Positions 53,682 through 64,000 are shown, numbered from the stretch's first letter. The stretch: 64,000 bases of DNA from Sneathiella sp. (GCF_002694385.1 NZ_NZMB01000012.1:40778-104777); one strand, 5' to 3'. Program-made: numbers and translations. The notes: generated by a model from the letters alone, not told the origin.

Positions 53682-54140
53682 ATGCGTCTTGTTATTGCCA
53701 GTGTCGGCAGATTTCGGGGCGGTCCGCTGCAAGAACTCTATTCAGAGTATGCAGGCCGATTGCCATGGCCGATCGACCTTAAGGAAGTTGAGGAGAAACG
53801 CCCTCTCAAAGGCAAGGCGCGGATGACCCGGGAAGCGGAACTGCTCAGGGGCGCCATACCGGAAGGCGCGACAGTGATCGCCCTCGATGAAAAAGGCAAG
53901 AGCATGAACAGCCAGGATTTTGCGCAGATGCTCGGCCGGTTTGCCGATGATGGGGTGCAGACCATTGCCTTTCTGATCGGTGGTGCCGATGGGCATACGC
54001 AGGAGACGCTTGGCAAAGCGGACAGATTGCTTTCCCTTGGCCCGATGACATGGCCTCACCTCATGGTGCGTGGCCTGCTGGCGGAGCAGCTTTACCGGGC
54101 GTCGTCAATTTTGTCGAATCACCCCTATCACCGCGCATGA
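53682..54140 (+). CDS. rlmH: 23S rRNA (pseudouridine1915-N3)-methyltransferase
   Basis: IALDEKGKSMNSQDFA; FLIGGADGH; LLAEQLYRASSILSNHPYHR. Confidence 0.96.
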   Translation: MRLVIASVGRFRGGPLQELYSEYAGRLPWPIDLKEVEEKRPLKGKARMTREAELLRGAIPEGATVIALDEKGKSMNSQDFAQMLGRFADDGVQTIAFLIGGADGHTQETLGKADRLLSLGPMTWPHLMVRGLLAEQLYRASSILSNHPYHRA

Positions 54141-54182
54141 TTATAATGGAATCTTAAGTTTATCGGGACTATAAAAGCGATT

Positions 54183-55769
54183 ATGAAAAGCAATCCCAGA
54201 CAGACATCCGCCCCTCGCCCCGTCCTGCTGTGCATTCTGGACGGCTGGGGCCATAGCAATACCCCCGTGGATAACGCCATTGCCGTTGGCAAGACGCCGA
54301 ATTGGGACAATATGCTGGCCACCCGGCCGCACAGCCTGCTCGGCACTTCCGGTGCCGATGTTGGTCTACCGGATGGGCAAATGGGCAATTCCGAGGTGGG
54401 TCATATGACTATCGGCAGCGGGCGCGTCATTCTTCAGGATCTACCCCGGATCAACAGGGAAATCGAAACGGGGGAGCTGGCTAAAAACCCCGAACTCCTC
54501 GATCTTATCAAGAAGCTGAAGACATCGGGCGGGGCCTGCCACATTGCCGGTCTGCTGTCGCCCGGCGGTGTGCATTCGCATCAGGATCATATGGCCGCCC
54601 TTGCGCGCATTATGGATGATGCCGGTATATCAGTGCATCTGCATGGCTTTATGGATGGCCGCGATACGCCGCCAACCAGCGGCGCGGGCTATACGAAGAG
54701 CCTGCTGACGCAGATTGCGCCGCTTAAGAATTGCGCACTTTCGACGCTTGTCGGCCGCTATTTCGCCATGGACCGGGACACTAACTGGGACCGCGTCGAA
54801 AAGGCGTACAATGCCCTCTTCTCCGCTGAAGGAACGACTTTCACCGATCCGGCAGCGGAGCTTGAGACCGCCTATGCCGCAAAAGAGACGGACGAATTCA
54901 TCAAGCCCCGAATTGCCGCAGGGTATAAGGGCATCCAGGATGGCGACGCCTTCATCATGGCGAATTTCCGCGCTGATCGGGCGCGTGAATTGTTGACGGC
55001 CATTACCGATGACGCCTTTACAGGCTTCACCAGGAAAGCACGCCCGGCCCTTGTTGCGGTCAAGGGAATGGTTGAATATTCAACGACGCTTGCCGCTGCT
55101 GTGCCTGCTCTCTTTCCACCGGTCGAGGTGAAGGAAACCTTGGGCGAGGTGGTTGCCAAAGCGGGCAAGACCCAACTTCGCATCGCGGAAACGGAAAAAT
55201 ATGCGCATGTCACTTTCTTCCTGAATGGCGGGGAGGAGCGCGTTTATAACGGTGAAGAACGTATTCTGGTACCGAGCCCTAAAGTGGCAACATATGATCT
55301 CAAGCCGGAAATGTCCGCCTATGAGGTGTTGGAGAACCTGCTCAAAGCCATAAAATCTGAAAAATTCGATCTTATCGTCGTTAATTTCGCCAATCCGGAC
55401 ATGGTCGGCCATACCGGCATCATGGAAGCCGCCGTCAAGGCGGTTGAGGTCATTGATGACTGCATCGGACAGCTTTCCAGCGCCATTGCAGACACCGGTG
55501 GGGCCATGCTAATCACCGCCGATCATGGCAACATTGAGCTGATGCGCGATCCGGAAACCGATGCGCCCTATACGTCGCATACGACCAATCTCGTTCCTTT
55601 GGTACTGGCTGTCGGCGGCGCGCAGGACGCGAGACTTGAAAAAGGAACTCTTGCCGATCTCGCGCCAACTGTTCTCAACCTGATGGGTCTTGCCATTCCG
55701 TCCGAAATGAGCGGTACAAACCTTATTCACGAGAAGGAGGGGTTTGAGAACAACCGTGTTGCGTCCTGA
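54183..55769 (+). CDS. gpmI: 2,3-bisphosphoglycerate-independent phosphoglycerate mutase
   Basis: VLLCILDGWGHS; GLPDGQMGNSEVGHMTIGSGR; TADHGNIELM. Confidence 0.96.
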   Translation: MKSNPRQTSAPRPVLLCILDGWGHSNTPVDNAIAVGKTPNWDNMLATRPHSLLGTSGADVGLPDGQMGNSEVGHMTIGSGRVILQDLPRINREIETGELAKNPELLDLIKKLKTSGGACHIAGLLSPGGVHSHQDHMAALARIMDDAGISVHLHGFMDGRDTPPTSGAGYTKSLLTQIAPLKNCALSTLVGRYFAMDRDTNWDRVEKAYNALFSAEGTTFTDPAAELETAYAAKETDEFIKPRIAAGYKGIQDGDAFIMANFRADRARELLTAITDDAFTGFTRKARPALVAVKGMVEYSTTLAAAVPALFPPVEVKETLGEVVAKAGKTQLRIAETEKYAHVTFFLNGGEERVYNGEERILVPSPKVATYDLKPEMSAYEVLENLLKAIKSEKFDLIVVNFANPDMVGHTGIMEAAVKAVEVIDDCIGQLSSAIADTGGAMLITADHGNIELMRDPETDAPYTSHTTNLVPLVLAVGGAQDARLEKGTLADLAPTVLNLMGLAIPSEMSGTNLIHEKEGFENNRVAS

Positions 55770-57084
55770 GTTCAGTTTGTCATGCCTGCGTCAGAATATA
55801 CGCCCGTTCGCCATTGGCATCTTCGGGCTGTCCCTGATCCTGCCGGGCATTGGCGCGGCGGCATCGCCGGATGAAGAACTAAAGGCCCTGCAACAGGCCT
55901 TGGCCACATCGGAAAACCGGCAGCAGAATTTCACAGCCCAGCTTGAAAAACTCGACAGTGAAATAAAAACGCTGAAACGCAAACTTGTGGTTGCGGCGAG
56001 CAATCTCACCCAGCTTGATGAAAAGCTGGTCCAGGTCGAACAGCGATTGGATGAGATCCGACAGGTGGAAAATGATACACTCGCCGATCTGGAAAGCCGC
56101 AAAGATGACCTTTCCGTTACGATTTCCGCCCTGATCCATCTCAGCCGGCAACCGGAAGGTACCTTGATTGGTAATCCCAGCGGGCTTGTCGATAGTCTCC
56201 GCGCCTCCTCTTTATTGCAGTCTATCTTGCCAAAGCTCAAAGCAGATGCGGATCATCTTGCCGGGCAGCTCAACACCCTGGCGGAATTGCGCACACAATA
56301 TGCGAAAGAGAGGGAAGACTTCAGCGCCCTGCGTGACGAACGCATCGCCGAGCAGGAAACGCTTGATCAACTGCTGGAGGAAAAGCGCAACGCCCAAAGC
56401 AAAATTGCAAAACAAAGCGAGCAAGAGCAGAAGCGGCTAGAAAAACTCACTTCAGATGTGACCGATACGACCGCCCTCATCACCCGTCTTGCCGAAGACA
56501 GGGAACGCCAACGCGCCGAAGAGCAAGCTCGGCTTGAACGCGAAATCGCGGCAAAGAAAAAAGCCGATGCCGAGAAAGCCGCCGCAGCCGCAAAGGTGGA
56601 GATCCCAAAACCGGAACAACAACCTCAAAACAAAACAGTCGCGCCGCAAGTGCTGGCAAATCTCAGTGCGACGCGCCATATAACAGAAGCAAAAGGATTG
56701 CTCCCCTTACCCGTTGGCGGACGCATCGTTACCCATTATGATGAGAATGATGATGTCGGCCTCAAAAAGGGAATTGTAATTGAAACCCGGCCAGAGGCCA
56801 CCGTCATCTCGCCTTTCGATGGCCAGATCGCATTCGCCGGACCGTTCCGGCATTATGGATTGCTGCTGATCATCGATCATGGCGACGGGTATCACTCGCT
56901 CCTGGCGGGAATGGGCTCCATAGATGCCGCCGTTGGGCAGCTTCTTCTTGCAGGAGAGCCTGTCGGACGAATGAAAACGAGTAGTAAAGGAAATCCTAAG
57001 CTCTATATGGAGCTTAGGAACAACGGTTCGCCCATTGACCCCGCTCCGTGGTTACTGGCCGAGAATAGAAAGGTTAGCGGATAA
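55744..57084 (+). CDS. EnvC-like murein hydrolase activator (coiled coil + M23/LytM domain)
   Basis: Signal-like N-terminus, long coiled coil, degenerate LytM end (VISPFDGQIAFAGPFRHYGLLLIIDHGDGYHSLLAGM); overlaps gpmI 3' end. Confidence 0.86.
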   Translation: MRTTVLRPEFSLSCLRQNIRPFAIGIFGLSLILPGIGAAASPDEELKALQQALATSENRQQNFTAQLEKLDSEIKTLKRKLVVAASNLTQLDEKLVQVEQRLDEIRQVENDTLADLESRKDDLSVTISALIHLSRQPEGTLIGNPSGLVDSLRASSLLQSILPKLKADADHLAGQLNTLAELRTQYAKEREDFSALRDERIAEQETLDQLLEEKRNAQSKIAKQSEQEQKRLEKLTSDVTDTTALITRLAEDRERQRAEEQARLEREIAAKKKADAEKAAAAAKVEIPKPEQQPQNKTVAPQVLANLSATRHITEAKGLLPLPVGGRIVTHYDENDDVGLKKGIVIETRPEATVISPFDGQIAFAGPFRHYGLLLIIDHGDGYHSLLAGMGSIDAAVGQLLLAGEPVGRMKTSSKGNPKLYMELRNNGSPIDPAPWLLAENRKVSG

Positions 57085-58376
57085 TGAGACATGTTGTAAC
57101 AGGTGTGTTGGCCGCAGCAGTTGTTCTGCTGTCGATTGCCATTGTGACGACACCGGACAACCGGGTGGAGGCGAGTTCCGAGACCTATCGCCAGCTAAAT
57201 CTCTTTGGCGATGTGTTTGCGAAAATCCGCGAAGACTATGTCGAGGAAGTCGACGATGAAAAGCTTATCGAAGCCGCAATCAACGGCATGCTGAGTTCAC
57301 TCGACCCTCATTCGAGCTATCTGAACCCGGAAAGCTATGACGGCATGAAGGTGCAGACGCGCGGCAAGTTCGGTGGCCTCGGGATTGAAGTGACCATGGA
57401 AAACGGCTTCGTCAAGGTGGTGGCGCCCATTGATGACACCCCGGCCGCCAAGGCCGGCATTCAGGCGGGCGACCTGATCACTCATCTTGATGGCGAACCG
57501 GTTCTCGGCCTGACCCTGGCCGAAGCCGTCGACAAGATGCGCGGGCTGGTGGATACGGACCTGACCTTGACCATCCGCCGCAACGGGGAGCAGGAACCAC
57601 TTGAACTGACCCTGACCCGCGCCATCATTACCGTGCAGTCCGTTCGAGGCAGACTTGAAGATGACGGTATTCTTTATGTCCGGATTTCCAGCTTTACGGA
57701 ACAGACGGACAGCGGTCTTCGCAAGACAATCGATACGTTGAAAGCGGAGGCGGGCGATAATTTCCAGGGCCTTGTTCTTGACCTGCGGAATAATCCGGGC
57801 GGGCTTCTTGATCAGGCAATCGCTGTGGCGGACGACTTCCTTGAGAAAGGTGAAATTGTTTCGACCCGCGGCCGGAAACAGGGCGATGCACAGCGCTACA
57901 ACGCCAAACCGGACGACATTATCAACGGCATGCCGATCGTCGTTCTAATCAACGGCGGTTCGGCCAGCGCCTCCGAGATTGTTGCAGGCGCCCTGCAGGA
58001 TCATGGCCGCGCCGTGGTTCTCGGCACCAAGAGCTTCGGCAAAGGGTCCGTTCAGACCATTGTTCCCTTGCAAGGTAATGGCGCCATGCGGATGACAACG
58101 GCCCGTTATTACACGCCATCCGGCACGTCCATCCAGGCTAAGGGTATCGTCCCCGATATCGAGGTGGAACAGGCCAAACTGGAAGTTTTGGAACAGGCGC
58201 GCGGCCGTTCCGAAGCGGATCTTAGAAACCATCTGGAAAATGGCAGCGAGCCGGAAACCCCTGTCGCCGATGGTGAAGGTCAGGCTGCTGAAGAAGAAGT
58301 CCTCGACTATCAGCTTCTTCGTGCAAAGGATCTGTTGAAGGGTGTCTCACTTTTTGCAAAAAAGGATGCTAAATAG
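57084..58376 (+). CDS. Carboxyl-terminal processing peptidase, S41 family with PDZ
   Basis: PDZ region; NGGSASASEIVAGALQDHGRAVVLGTKSFGKGSVQ. Confidence 0.95.
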   Translation: MRHVVTGVLAAAVVLLSIAIVTTPDNRVEASSETYRQLNLFGDVFAKIREDYVEEVDDEKLIEAAINGMLSSLDPHSSYLNPESYDGMKVQTRGKFGGLGIEVTMENGFVKVVAPIDDTPAAKAGIQAGDLITHLDGEPVLGLTLAEAVDKMRGLVDTDLTLTIRRNGEQEPLELTLTRAIITVQSVRGRLEDDGILYVRISSFTEQTDSGLRKTIDTLKAEAGDNFQGLVLDLRNNPGGLLDQAIAVADDFLEKGEIVSTRGRKQGDAQRYNAKPDDIINGMPIVVLINGGSASASEIVAGALQDHGRAVVLGTKSFGKGSVQTIVPLQGNGAMRMTTARYYTPSGTSIQAKGIVPDIEVEQAKLEVLEQARGRSEADLRNHLENGSEPETPVADGEGQAAEEEVLDYQLLRAKDLLKGVSLFAKKDAK

Positions 58377-58459
58377 ACTGAATGTCATGTGTCCTTCGGG
58401 CGGCGTAGGTGAAATGAGTCATCTCCGTCACCAAAGGAAATTAGTATCGGCGGATTACT

Positions 58460-60253
58460 GTGGGAAATTTGGATAAAGACGAGCTGACAAAACCGATGCC
58501 CGCAAACAGGGTGTCGGTTTTGTTCGTTTTGTCTCTGATGGTTATTCTGGCTGTCATTGCGCTGGCCGGATGGGGGTATTTCAGTCAGAAAGGGCAACGT
58601 CCGGCAACCACGGTTTCGGCCAGTACCAGCATCAACGCCCCCATAGAACTGCCCGCGGCCACGCCGGAGAGTACCGCTCTACAGAAGGACGCAGCCCAGC
58701 AAGCGACCGACTCCTCAACGGACAAGATACCTGACGAGACCACCGCCGAAACGGACGACACCTCCAAATCAGAAGACAATGAGCCGCCCGCCGTAACCGG
58801 AGGGGAGACCGCAGGTCGGCCCCTTTCCCCGTCAGTGCCGGAGCAGAGTTCTGACGCCAGCTCCGAACAGGAAAACACAGCGACCGCAAATAAGCGCCCG
58901 CAAGACAGCACCGCAACCACGGCAATTCCCGACTCTTCGCCCCCCGGAACACGGATTATGTCATCGGGAAAAACACCGGAGGAAACAACGGCGACGGAGA
59001 CCATGCTCCCGCCCCCCGGCGACGCTAATACTGACGAAAAAAGCGTAGCGGGTGAAGAGGAGCGGAATATGGACGGAACCTCTTCCTCCATATCCAATTC
59101 AGAGGCAGCGCAAGACAGCGCATTTGACGATACAGCAGCCCCTCCTCCGATTGCAGAGAGGGATGCGGACAGCGAACAAAGTTCTGCTCCGGATGGGGAA
59201 CAGATACCTGTGGGCGAGACCTCCCCACCCTCAATATCAGATAGTGAGGAAGCCCGCCCCATAACCGCAGCAGATGAGTCACATGCAAATCAGACGGCGG
59301 ATGCGATGGCAGATGCGACGACGAATGAGAGTCTCTCTGTGCCCGAATCCGCGGCCAGCGCAGAAACATCGTCGGCCACCGATGGCCGGGTCGGGATGAC
59401 TTTTCCGGCTGCGCCCTCCGCTTCTGCGACGCAGGAAAGTGATGACATCACAGAACCAGACGAAGACGCCCCTCTACAAGCTGTTGACGATGGAGCGTCA
59501 GAAAAACCAGCGGCTACGGAAACAATATCCTCCCCTCCCGTGACAGAGCCAATGCAGGCCGCCGGTCCGGACACGCCCCGGATTGCCATCATTATCAGCG
59601 AACTGGGCATGAGCAATGCGCGAGCGCGGCAAGCCATCGAACGGCTGCCCGCCGCAATTACCTTCAGCTTCAACCCCTACGGACATAATTTGCAGCAGAT
59701 TGCGGATGAAGCCCGCGCGGCGGGGCATGAAATCCTCCTTCAGGTGCCGATGGAGCCAATGGGTTATCCCCGTCTTGATCCCGGCATCCACGGCCTTAGA
59801 ACAGACCTTTCAACCGATGAGAACCTGGCGCGGCTTGACTGGATATTGGATCGCTTTACAGGCTATATTGGCATTACCAATCAGATGGGTTCCAGATTTA
59901 CGACCGACGCCGACGCCATTACCCCCATCCTTGCCGCGATCGGTAAGAAAAATCTCCTTTACCTCGACAGCCGTACAGCAGGCAACAGCATCGCCGCCCA
60001 TATTGCGCAGGAGCTTGCCGTGCCGGTTGCTATTAACAACCGTTTCCTGGACCACCGGGAAGAACGCGCCACGATTGATGCGCATTTTGCGGCCCTCGAA
60101 TCCCTTGCCCAACGCACCGGAGTCGCAATTGGCATTGCCTATCCCTATGAAGAAACCTTCGATTATCTGACCGACTGGATCAAGGGATTAGAAGGAAAGG
60201 GACTTCTTCTTTCCCCAATCTCCGCACTCGTCAACAAACAGGAAACAAGATGA
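58460..60253 (+). CDS. Divergent polysaccharide deacetylase family protein with TM anchor and long low-complexity linker
   Basis: GTG start; N-terminal TM, about 300 residues rich in S/T/E/A/P, then [36 protein letters not shown]...[21 protein letters not shown]. Confidence 0.88.
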   Translation: MGNLDKDELTKPMPANRVSVLFVLSLMVILAVIALAGWGYFSQKGQRPATTVSASTSINAPIELPAATPESTALQKDAAQQATDSSTDKIPDETTAETDDTSKSEDNEPPAVTGGETAGRPLSPSVPEQSSDASSEQENTATANKRPQDSTATTAIPDSSPPGTRIMSSGKTPEETTATETMLPPPGDANTDEKSVAGEEERNMDGTSSSISNSEAAQDSAFDDTAAPPPIAERDADSEQSSAPDGEQIPVGETSPPSISDSEEARPITAADESHANQTADAMADATTNESLSVPESAASAETSSATDGRVGMTFPAAPSASATQESDDITEPDEDAPLQAVDDGASEKPAATETISSPPVTEPMQAAGPDTPRIAIIISELGMSNARARQAIERLPAAITFSFNPYGHNLQQIADEARAAGHEILLQVPMEPMGYPRLDPGIHGLRTDLSTDENLARLDWILDRFTGYIGITNQMGSRFTTDADAITPILAAIGKKNLLYLDSRTAGNSIAAHIAQELAVPVAINNRFLDHREERATIDAHFAALESLAQRTGVAIGIAYPYEETFDYLTDWIKGLEGKGLLLSPISALVNKQETR

Positions 60254-60732
60254 CCAAGACTGCGTTACGTGAAAGCCTGCCCTATCGCCCCTGCGCCGGA
60301 ATGATGGTTCTCAACGGAGAGGGGCGCGTGTTCGTCGGCCGCCGCATCGATATGGTCAGTGAACACTGGCAAATGCCGCAAGGCGGCATTGACGAGAATG
60401 AAGATCCGATCGAAGCTGCGTTGCGCGAACTTGATGAAGAAATCGGCACTCGTAATGTCGAGCTTGTCCACGTGCTCAATGAATGGCTGACCTATGAACT
60501 GCCGGATGATCTGCTCGGGAAGATATGGAAGGGAAAGTATCGTGGCCAGAAACAGAAATGGTTTCTGTTTCGCTTCCTCGGGGAGGATCAGGATATCAAC
60601 ATTCTCACGAAGCATCCGGAATTTTCTGAATGGAAATGGGCAGAATATGCGGAACTGCCGGAACTGATCGTCCCTTTCAAACGTGCTCTTTATGAAACAG
60701 TTCTGGAAAAATTCTCTCCATACGTGCGCTGA
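60250..60732 (+). CDS. rppH: RNA pyrophosphohydrolase
   Basis: [21 protein letters not shown]; Nudix box [22 protein letters not shown]. Confidence 0.95.
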   Translation: MTKTALRESLPYRPCAGMMVLNGEGRVFVGRRIDMVSEHWQMPQGGIDENEDPIEAALRELDEEIGTRNVELVHVLNEWLTYELPDDLLGKIWKGKYRGQKQKWFLFRFLGEDQDINILTKHPEFSEWKWAEYAELPELIVPFKRALYETVLEKFSPYVR

Positions 60733-61041
60733 GATATCATTCATTCGGGCACACGCCCCACAAATTATAGTTAAGAATAAATGAAAAATCTTTGATTTTT
60801 ATCTATATCTAGTATTCCTGCGATTTTCATAAAATTTATCTCATCTCCTGTTGTCTTTTCTTTTCCGATACGATTATAATCCTAACGAGTTGTTAATTAC
60901 GAATAATTGCTCATAGTTAATAAACAAGGTTAATTTTGTGGCTTCATTGGAAACTGCATTGTTATTCTTGTAATATTGATCCGTTAGTATCCAGACTGCC
61001 GCCGCCGTGCTGCACATTATTTTTGTCATTTAGAGCCGTAA

Positions 61042-62520
61042 TTGTATTGTGAGCGTAACATGAAACATTATGAGGAGCTTTCCGGGGGAGAAGGTCGGCG
61101 TGTTTTTTATCGCGCAGAACGCTTCAATGCCAAAACCTTGATGAGTAGTATATCGCCGATTGTCGAGATGGATGACCGATCTTTCGATATCTACGACATC
61201 AGCATGAGCGGAATAAGTTTTGTCAGCCCACAGAATTTTTCCTGGCTCGAAGACATGAATAAGGATGTTCCGCTGCAACTCAAGATCGGAACAACGGAAG
61301 TTTTCTCGGGAAATGGTAAAATCCGCCGGATTGAACCGCACGAAAATCAGCATAAGGTCGCTGTCGAGCTAACCCGCGGTTTTCTTGATATCAAGAAAAT
61401 TCTGGCGCAGCATGATGATCTCGCGTTGCAGCAGGCCGTGACTATCGGCCTCTCCGATCACTCTCGGCTTGTACCGGCTGCCTATAAGGAAGCAATCGGT
61501 GATGCAGTCTATATGTTCCGCTCCATACACAAGGTTCTCGACAAGGTTGAGGCCGATCTCGGGCGCGATGATTCCCGGCGCAGCGAACGCATAAAGGATA
61601 TTATCCTCGCCTGTGAAACGAAGGCATTGACCCGCTGGAGGGAAATTTCAAAAAAATGCCTGAAAATCACGGAAGAGCTGGGAGACGATAGCCTCGCCAT
61701 TGCCGCCGTCAAGCAGTATACGGAAATGGTGCTGACACCGGAAATTCTACCCGGAGCAAGCTGGGACCGCGCCTACAGCAAACCGCTCGGCTATCCGGGC
61801 GATTATCAGGTCATGAACTATGCCTATAATCTGACGCTGGAAGGCGACACGGCCTATGCAAAATTCTGCCACCGCCTCGGCACCTCAACAGGTGAGTTCA
61901 TCGCCACTCGCATGACAATGACCAAGCAGGCGATCGCTCGCCTCTGTACAGAAGCCGCCGCCCGTGGACGGAGCGATTTCAAGGCCGCGAGCCTTGGCTG
62001 TGGCCCCGCACAGGAAGTCGCCAATTATCTGAAAACGCCGAATATCCCGCTTCCGGTTGAGTTCACTCTCATAGATCAGGATCATGACGCACTCTCCTAT
62101 GCCTATAACAGCACCTATCCCGAGGTAGTCCGGCTCGATGGCATGGCCTGGGTTCGTTGCCTGCATGCCACATTCCTGGAGTTTCTGGCGACAGGCAAGC
62201 TGTTCAGCAAACTCGAAAAGCAGGATCTGATCTATGCTGTGGGTCTTGCCGATTATCTTGGCAAAAAGCGATCCACCAAACTGGTCAATGACCTGTACAG
62301 CAATCTGCGGCCAGGCGGGACGCTGATCATCGGCTGTATGCGTACATCGGAGACAAGCCTCAAATGGCAGGTCGAATATGTGGTGGACTGGACATTGGTC
62401 CATCGCACAGAACAGGAAATGTTCGAGCTTGCAGAAAATCTTGATCCGGCGGCGAAACGTGAAGTTATTGCAGATCCGACGGGTCATTGCCATCTTCTCT
62501 TCGTGACAAAGCCAGAATGA
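61042..62520 (+). CDS. PilZ domain fused to a class I SAM-dependent methyltransferase (PhcB-like / 3-hydroxypalmitic acid methyl ester biosynthesis-like)
   Basis: RVFYR (RxxxR) + DISMSG (DxSxxG) PilZ motifs; SAM motif I ASLGCGPAQEV, acidic loop FTLIDQDHDAL, LRPGGTLIIGC; KPLGYPGDYQVMNYAYN. Confidence 0.8.
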   Translation: MYCERNMKHYEELSGGEGRRVFYRAERFNAKTLMSSISPIVEMDDRSFDIYDISMSGISFVSPQNFSWLEDMNKDVPLQLKIGTTEVFSGNGKIRRIEPHENQHKVAVELTRGFLDIKKILAQHDDLALQQAVTIGLSDHSRLVPAAYKEAIGDAVYMFRSIHKVLDKVEADLGRDDSRRSERIKDIILACETKALTRWREISKKCLKITEELGDDSLAIAAVKQYTEMVLTPEILPGASWDRAYSKPLGYPGDYQVMNYAYNLTLEGDTAYAKFCHRLGTSTGEFIATRMTMTKQAIARLCTEAAARGRSDFKAASLGCGPAQEVANYLKTPNIPLPVEFTLIDQDHDALSYAYNSTYPEVVRLDGMAWVRCLHATFLEFLATGKLFSKLEKQDLIYAVGLADYLGKKRSTKLVNDLYSNLRPGGTLIIGCMRTSETSLKWQVEYVVDWTLVHRTEQEMFELAENLDPAAKREVIADPTGHCHLLFVTKPE

Positions 62521-62573
62521 CGGAGGAAGCATTCAAGAGGGGGATCCGCTGTCCATAGCGGCGGAATGGATCA

Positions 62574-63971
62574 TTATCCTCTAGCGGCTTTTGCCCGACC
62601 ACTGTCCCCGTCGATCTGGCGATCCACCAGACGCTCTTTCGGGAATTCAACAATGGCGACCGTTCCCTCACCAAGGCGGCTGTCGAGTGTGATCGTCCCG
62701 CTATGCAGCTCCATGATATTTTTGGTAAGGGGCAGCCCTAGTCCTGTTCCATCATAGTTGCGAGCCATGGAGCTTTCTATCTGAACAAACGGATCGAAGA
62801 CCTTTTCGATATTTTCAGGATCAATACCAATACCCGTATCACGGATGCGGATCTGGAGGTTTCCGTTCTCAAGCGACTGGAAACCAATAGAAACCGATCC
62901 GCCTTTATGGGTAAACTTCACCGCATTGGAAAACAGATTAAGGAAGACCTGCGCCAGAAGCCGCGGATCGCCAATCATCCGATGATCCCGCGACGGAACA
63001 TCAAATATGAGGCGCACGCCCCGCTCCGCCGCATTATCGCGAATGACCCGCAAGGTTGAATTGACGGTATCAACGATGGAGACTTCCTCTTCCTGCAACA
63101 CCAGTTTGCCCGCTTCCGCCTTCGACAGATCGAGAATATCATTGATAATGCTGAGCAGATGCTGGCCACTGACATTGATGTCGTGGGAATACTCCTGATA
63201 TTGCTCCTTGCCGAGCGGGCCGAACATTTCTTTTTCCAGAATTTCCGAAAACCCGATGATAGCGTTAAGCGGTGTCCGCAGCTCATGCGACATGATTGCC
63301 AGAAATTCGGATTTCGAATGATTGGCCGCCTGGGCCTTTTCTGCCAGGATATCGCTTTTGACCCGTTCTTCATCCAGCATCTTCATATTGATAAAGTCGC
63401 GGCGCTGCGCCAGTTCCTGAAAATAAGCGGCGAAAACGCCCATCCCTGCCGCCGTCAGCAGGAAAAAGTCGTTGGCCATCAAAATCAGCAGCGGGATCGG
63501 ATTATACCAGATCGCCGCGATATGATAGGCCGCGATCAGGAACACCGTGACAAAGGACGCATACAGAAACCGTGTCGGCGGCAGGCAGCAACAGAAGATA
63601 ATCAACGGTGTCAGACCGGCGTAATAAAGATAATTTCCCGGCTCATCGGCAATGGCCGTCATCACAATAATACTGACGCCCGAGGCAAGCATGCAAAATG
63701 CCGCACCTGGCTGCGCGAAAATTGCGTAGTATTTCGTATAGGTCAATCCGAAAACGATCAGAAAAATCGGGATTGCAAAACAGAAGCGTATAATCGCCGC
63801 TTCCTTGAAAACCTCAGGAATGGCATAAAAGTCGAGGATTGAAAAAGCGGCATAAATAATAATGGCGGACAGAAGCGACAACCGCATGACACCAATTGAA
63901 CGGGCGATTGCGGTATCGTTATAAGCGCTTTCGACTTCATGATCGACAAAACGCAACGAAAATCGGTTCAA
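62574..63971 (-). CDS. Integral-membrane sensor histidine kinase
   Basis: About six N-terminal TM segments; H box SHELRTPLNAIIGFSEIL; N box NLFSNAVKFTH; DTGIGI; GTGLGLPL. Confidence 0.93.
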   Translation of the reverse strand: MNRFSLRFVDHEVESAYNDTAIARSIGVMRLSLLSAIIIYAAFSILDFYAIPEVFKEAAIIRFCFAIPIFLIVFGLTYTKYYAIFAQPGAAFCMLASGVSIIVMTAIADEPGNYLYYAGLTPLIIFCCCLPPTRFLYASFVTVFLIAAYHIAAIWYNPIPLLILMANDFFLLTAAGMGVFAAYFQELAQRRDFINMKMLDEERVKSDILAEKAQAANHSKSEFLAIMSHELRTPLNAIIGFSEILEKEMFGPLGKEQYQEYSHDINVSGQHLLSIINDILDLSKAEAGKLVLQEEEVSIVDTVNSTLRVIRDNAAERGVRLIFDVPSRDHRMIGDPRLLAQVFLNLFSNAVKFTHKGGSVSIGFQSLENGNLQIRIRDTGIGIDPENIEKVFDPFVQIESSMARNYDGTGLGLPLTKNIMELHSGTITLDSRLGEGTVAIVEFPKERLVDRQIDGDSGRAKAARG

Positions 63972-64000
63972 TTTCGTTCCGTTAAAGATAGATTCAATTG

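Noticed and set aside
58585-59262. 225-aa minus-strand Ser/Val/Ala-rich ORF
   Set aside because: Antisense to the low-complexity linker of the deacetylase-like gene; composition explained by the linker
62541-62571. Hairpin CCGCT-GTCCAT-AGCGG with outer GATCC/GGATC between the methyltransferase and kinase genes
   Set aside because: No T tract on either strand and a short stem; not enough support to call a terminator
1-64000. CRISPR arrays, prophage, transposons, toxin-antitoxin or biosynthetic gene clusters
   Set aside because: No regularly spaced repeats, integrase/transposase motifs or hallmark enzymes seen on reading the ORFs and sequence; a systematic scan was not possible

Overview
The window reads as ordinary, gene-dense chromosome from an alphaproteobacterium. 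This is inferred from gene content and order; the genus is not determinable by eye. I saw no phage, IS element, integron or CRISPR array. Recognisable blocks: dapD(3' part)/dapE/truA/fmt/def, rmuC/recR/ybaB/dnaX/SRP RNA, nudC, yhhQ/pheA/kdsB/cytochrome c, a yej-type peptide ABC operon with two tandem YejA-like binding proteins, ghrA-like/M17 aminopeptidase, a signalling cluster of unknowns (orphan TAXI protein, degenerate receiver, PilZ, secreted HExxH protein), marR/glcB/iclR, guaD/asnC plus a four-gene ABC transporter, livKFGMH with a DUF6867-like gene, cioAB-type cydAB plus an un-called 35-aa DUF2474-like ORF, tRNA-Ser(CGA), rplU/rpmA/obgE/proBA/nadD/rsfS/rlmH/gpmI/envC-like/ctpA/divergent polysaccharide deacetylase/rppH, and finally a PilZ-methyltransferase fusion convergent with a membrane histidine kinase. 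The best candidates for undescribed biology are (1) the PilZ + PhcB-like methyltransferase with its neighbouring histidine kinase at 61.0-64.0 kb, and (2) the 25.2-29.3 kb cluster. Both are hypotheses from motif reading only; no database searches were run.
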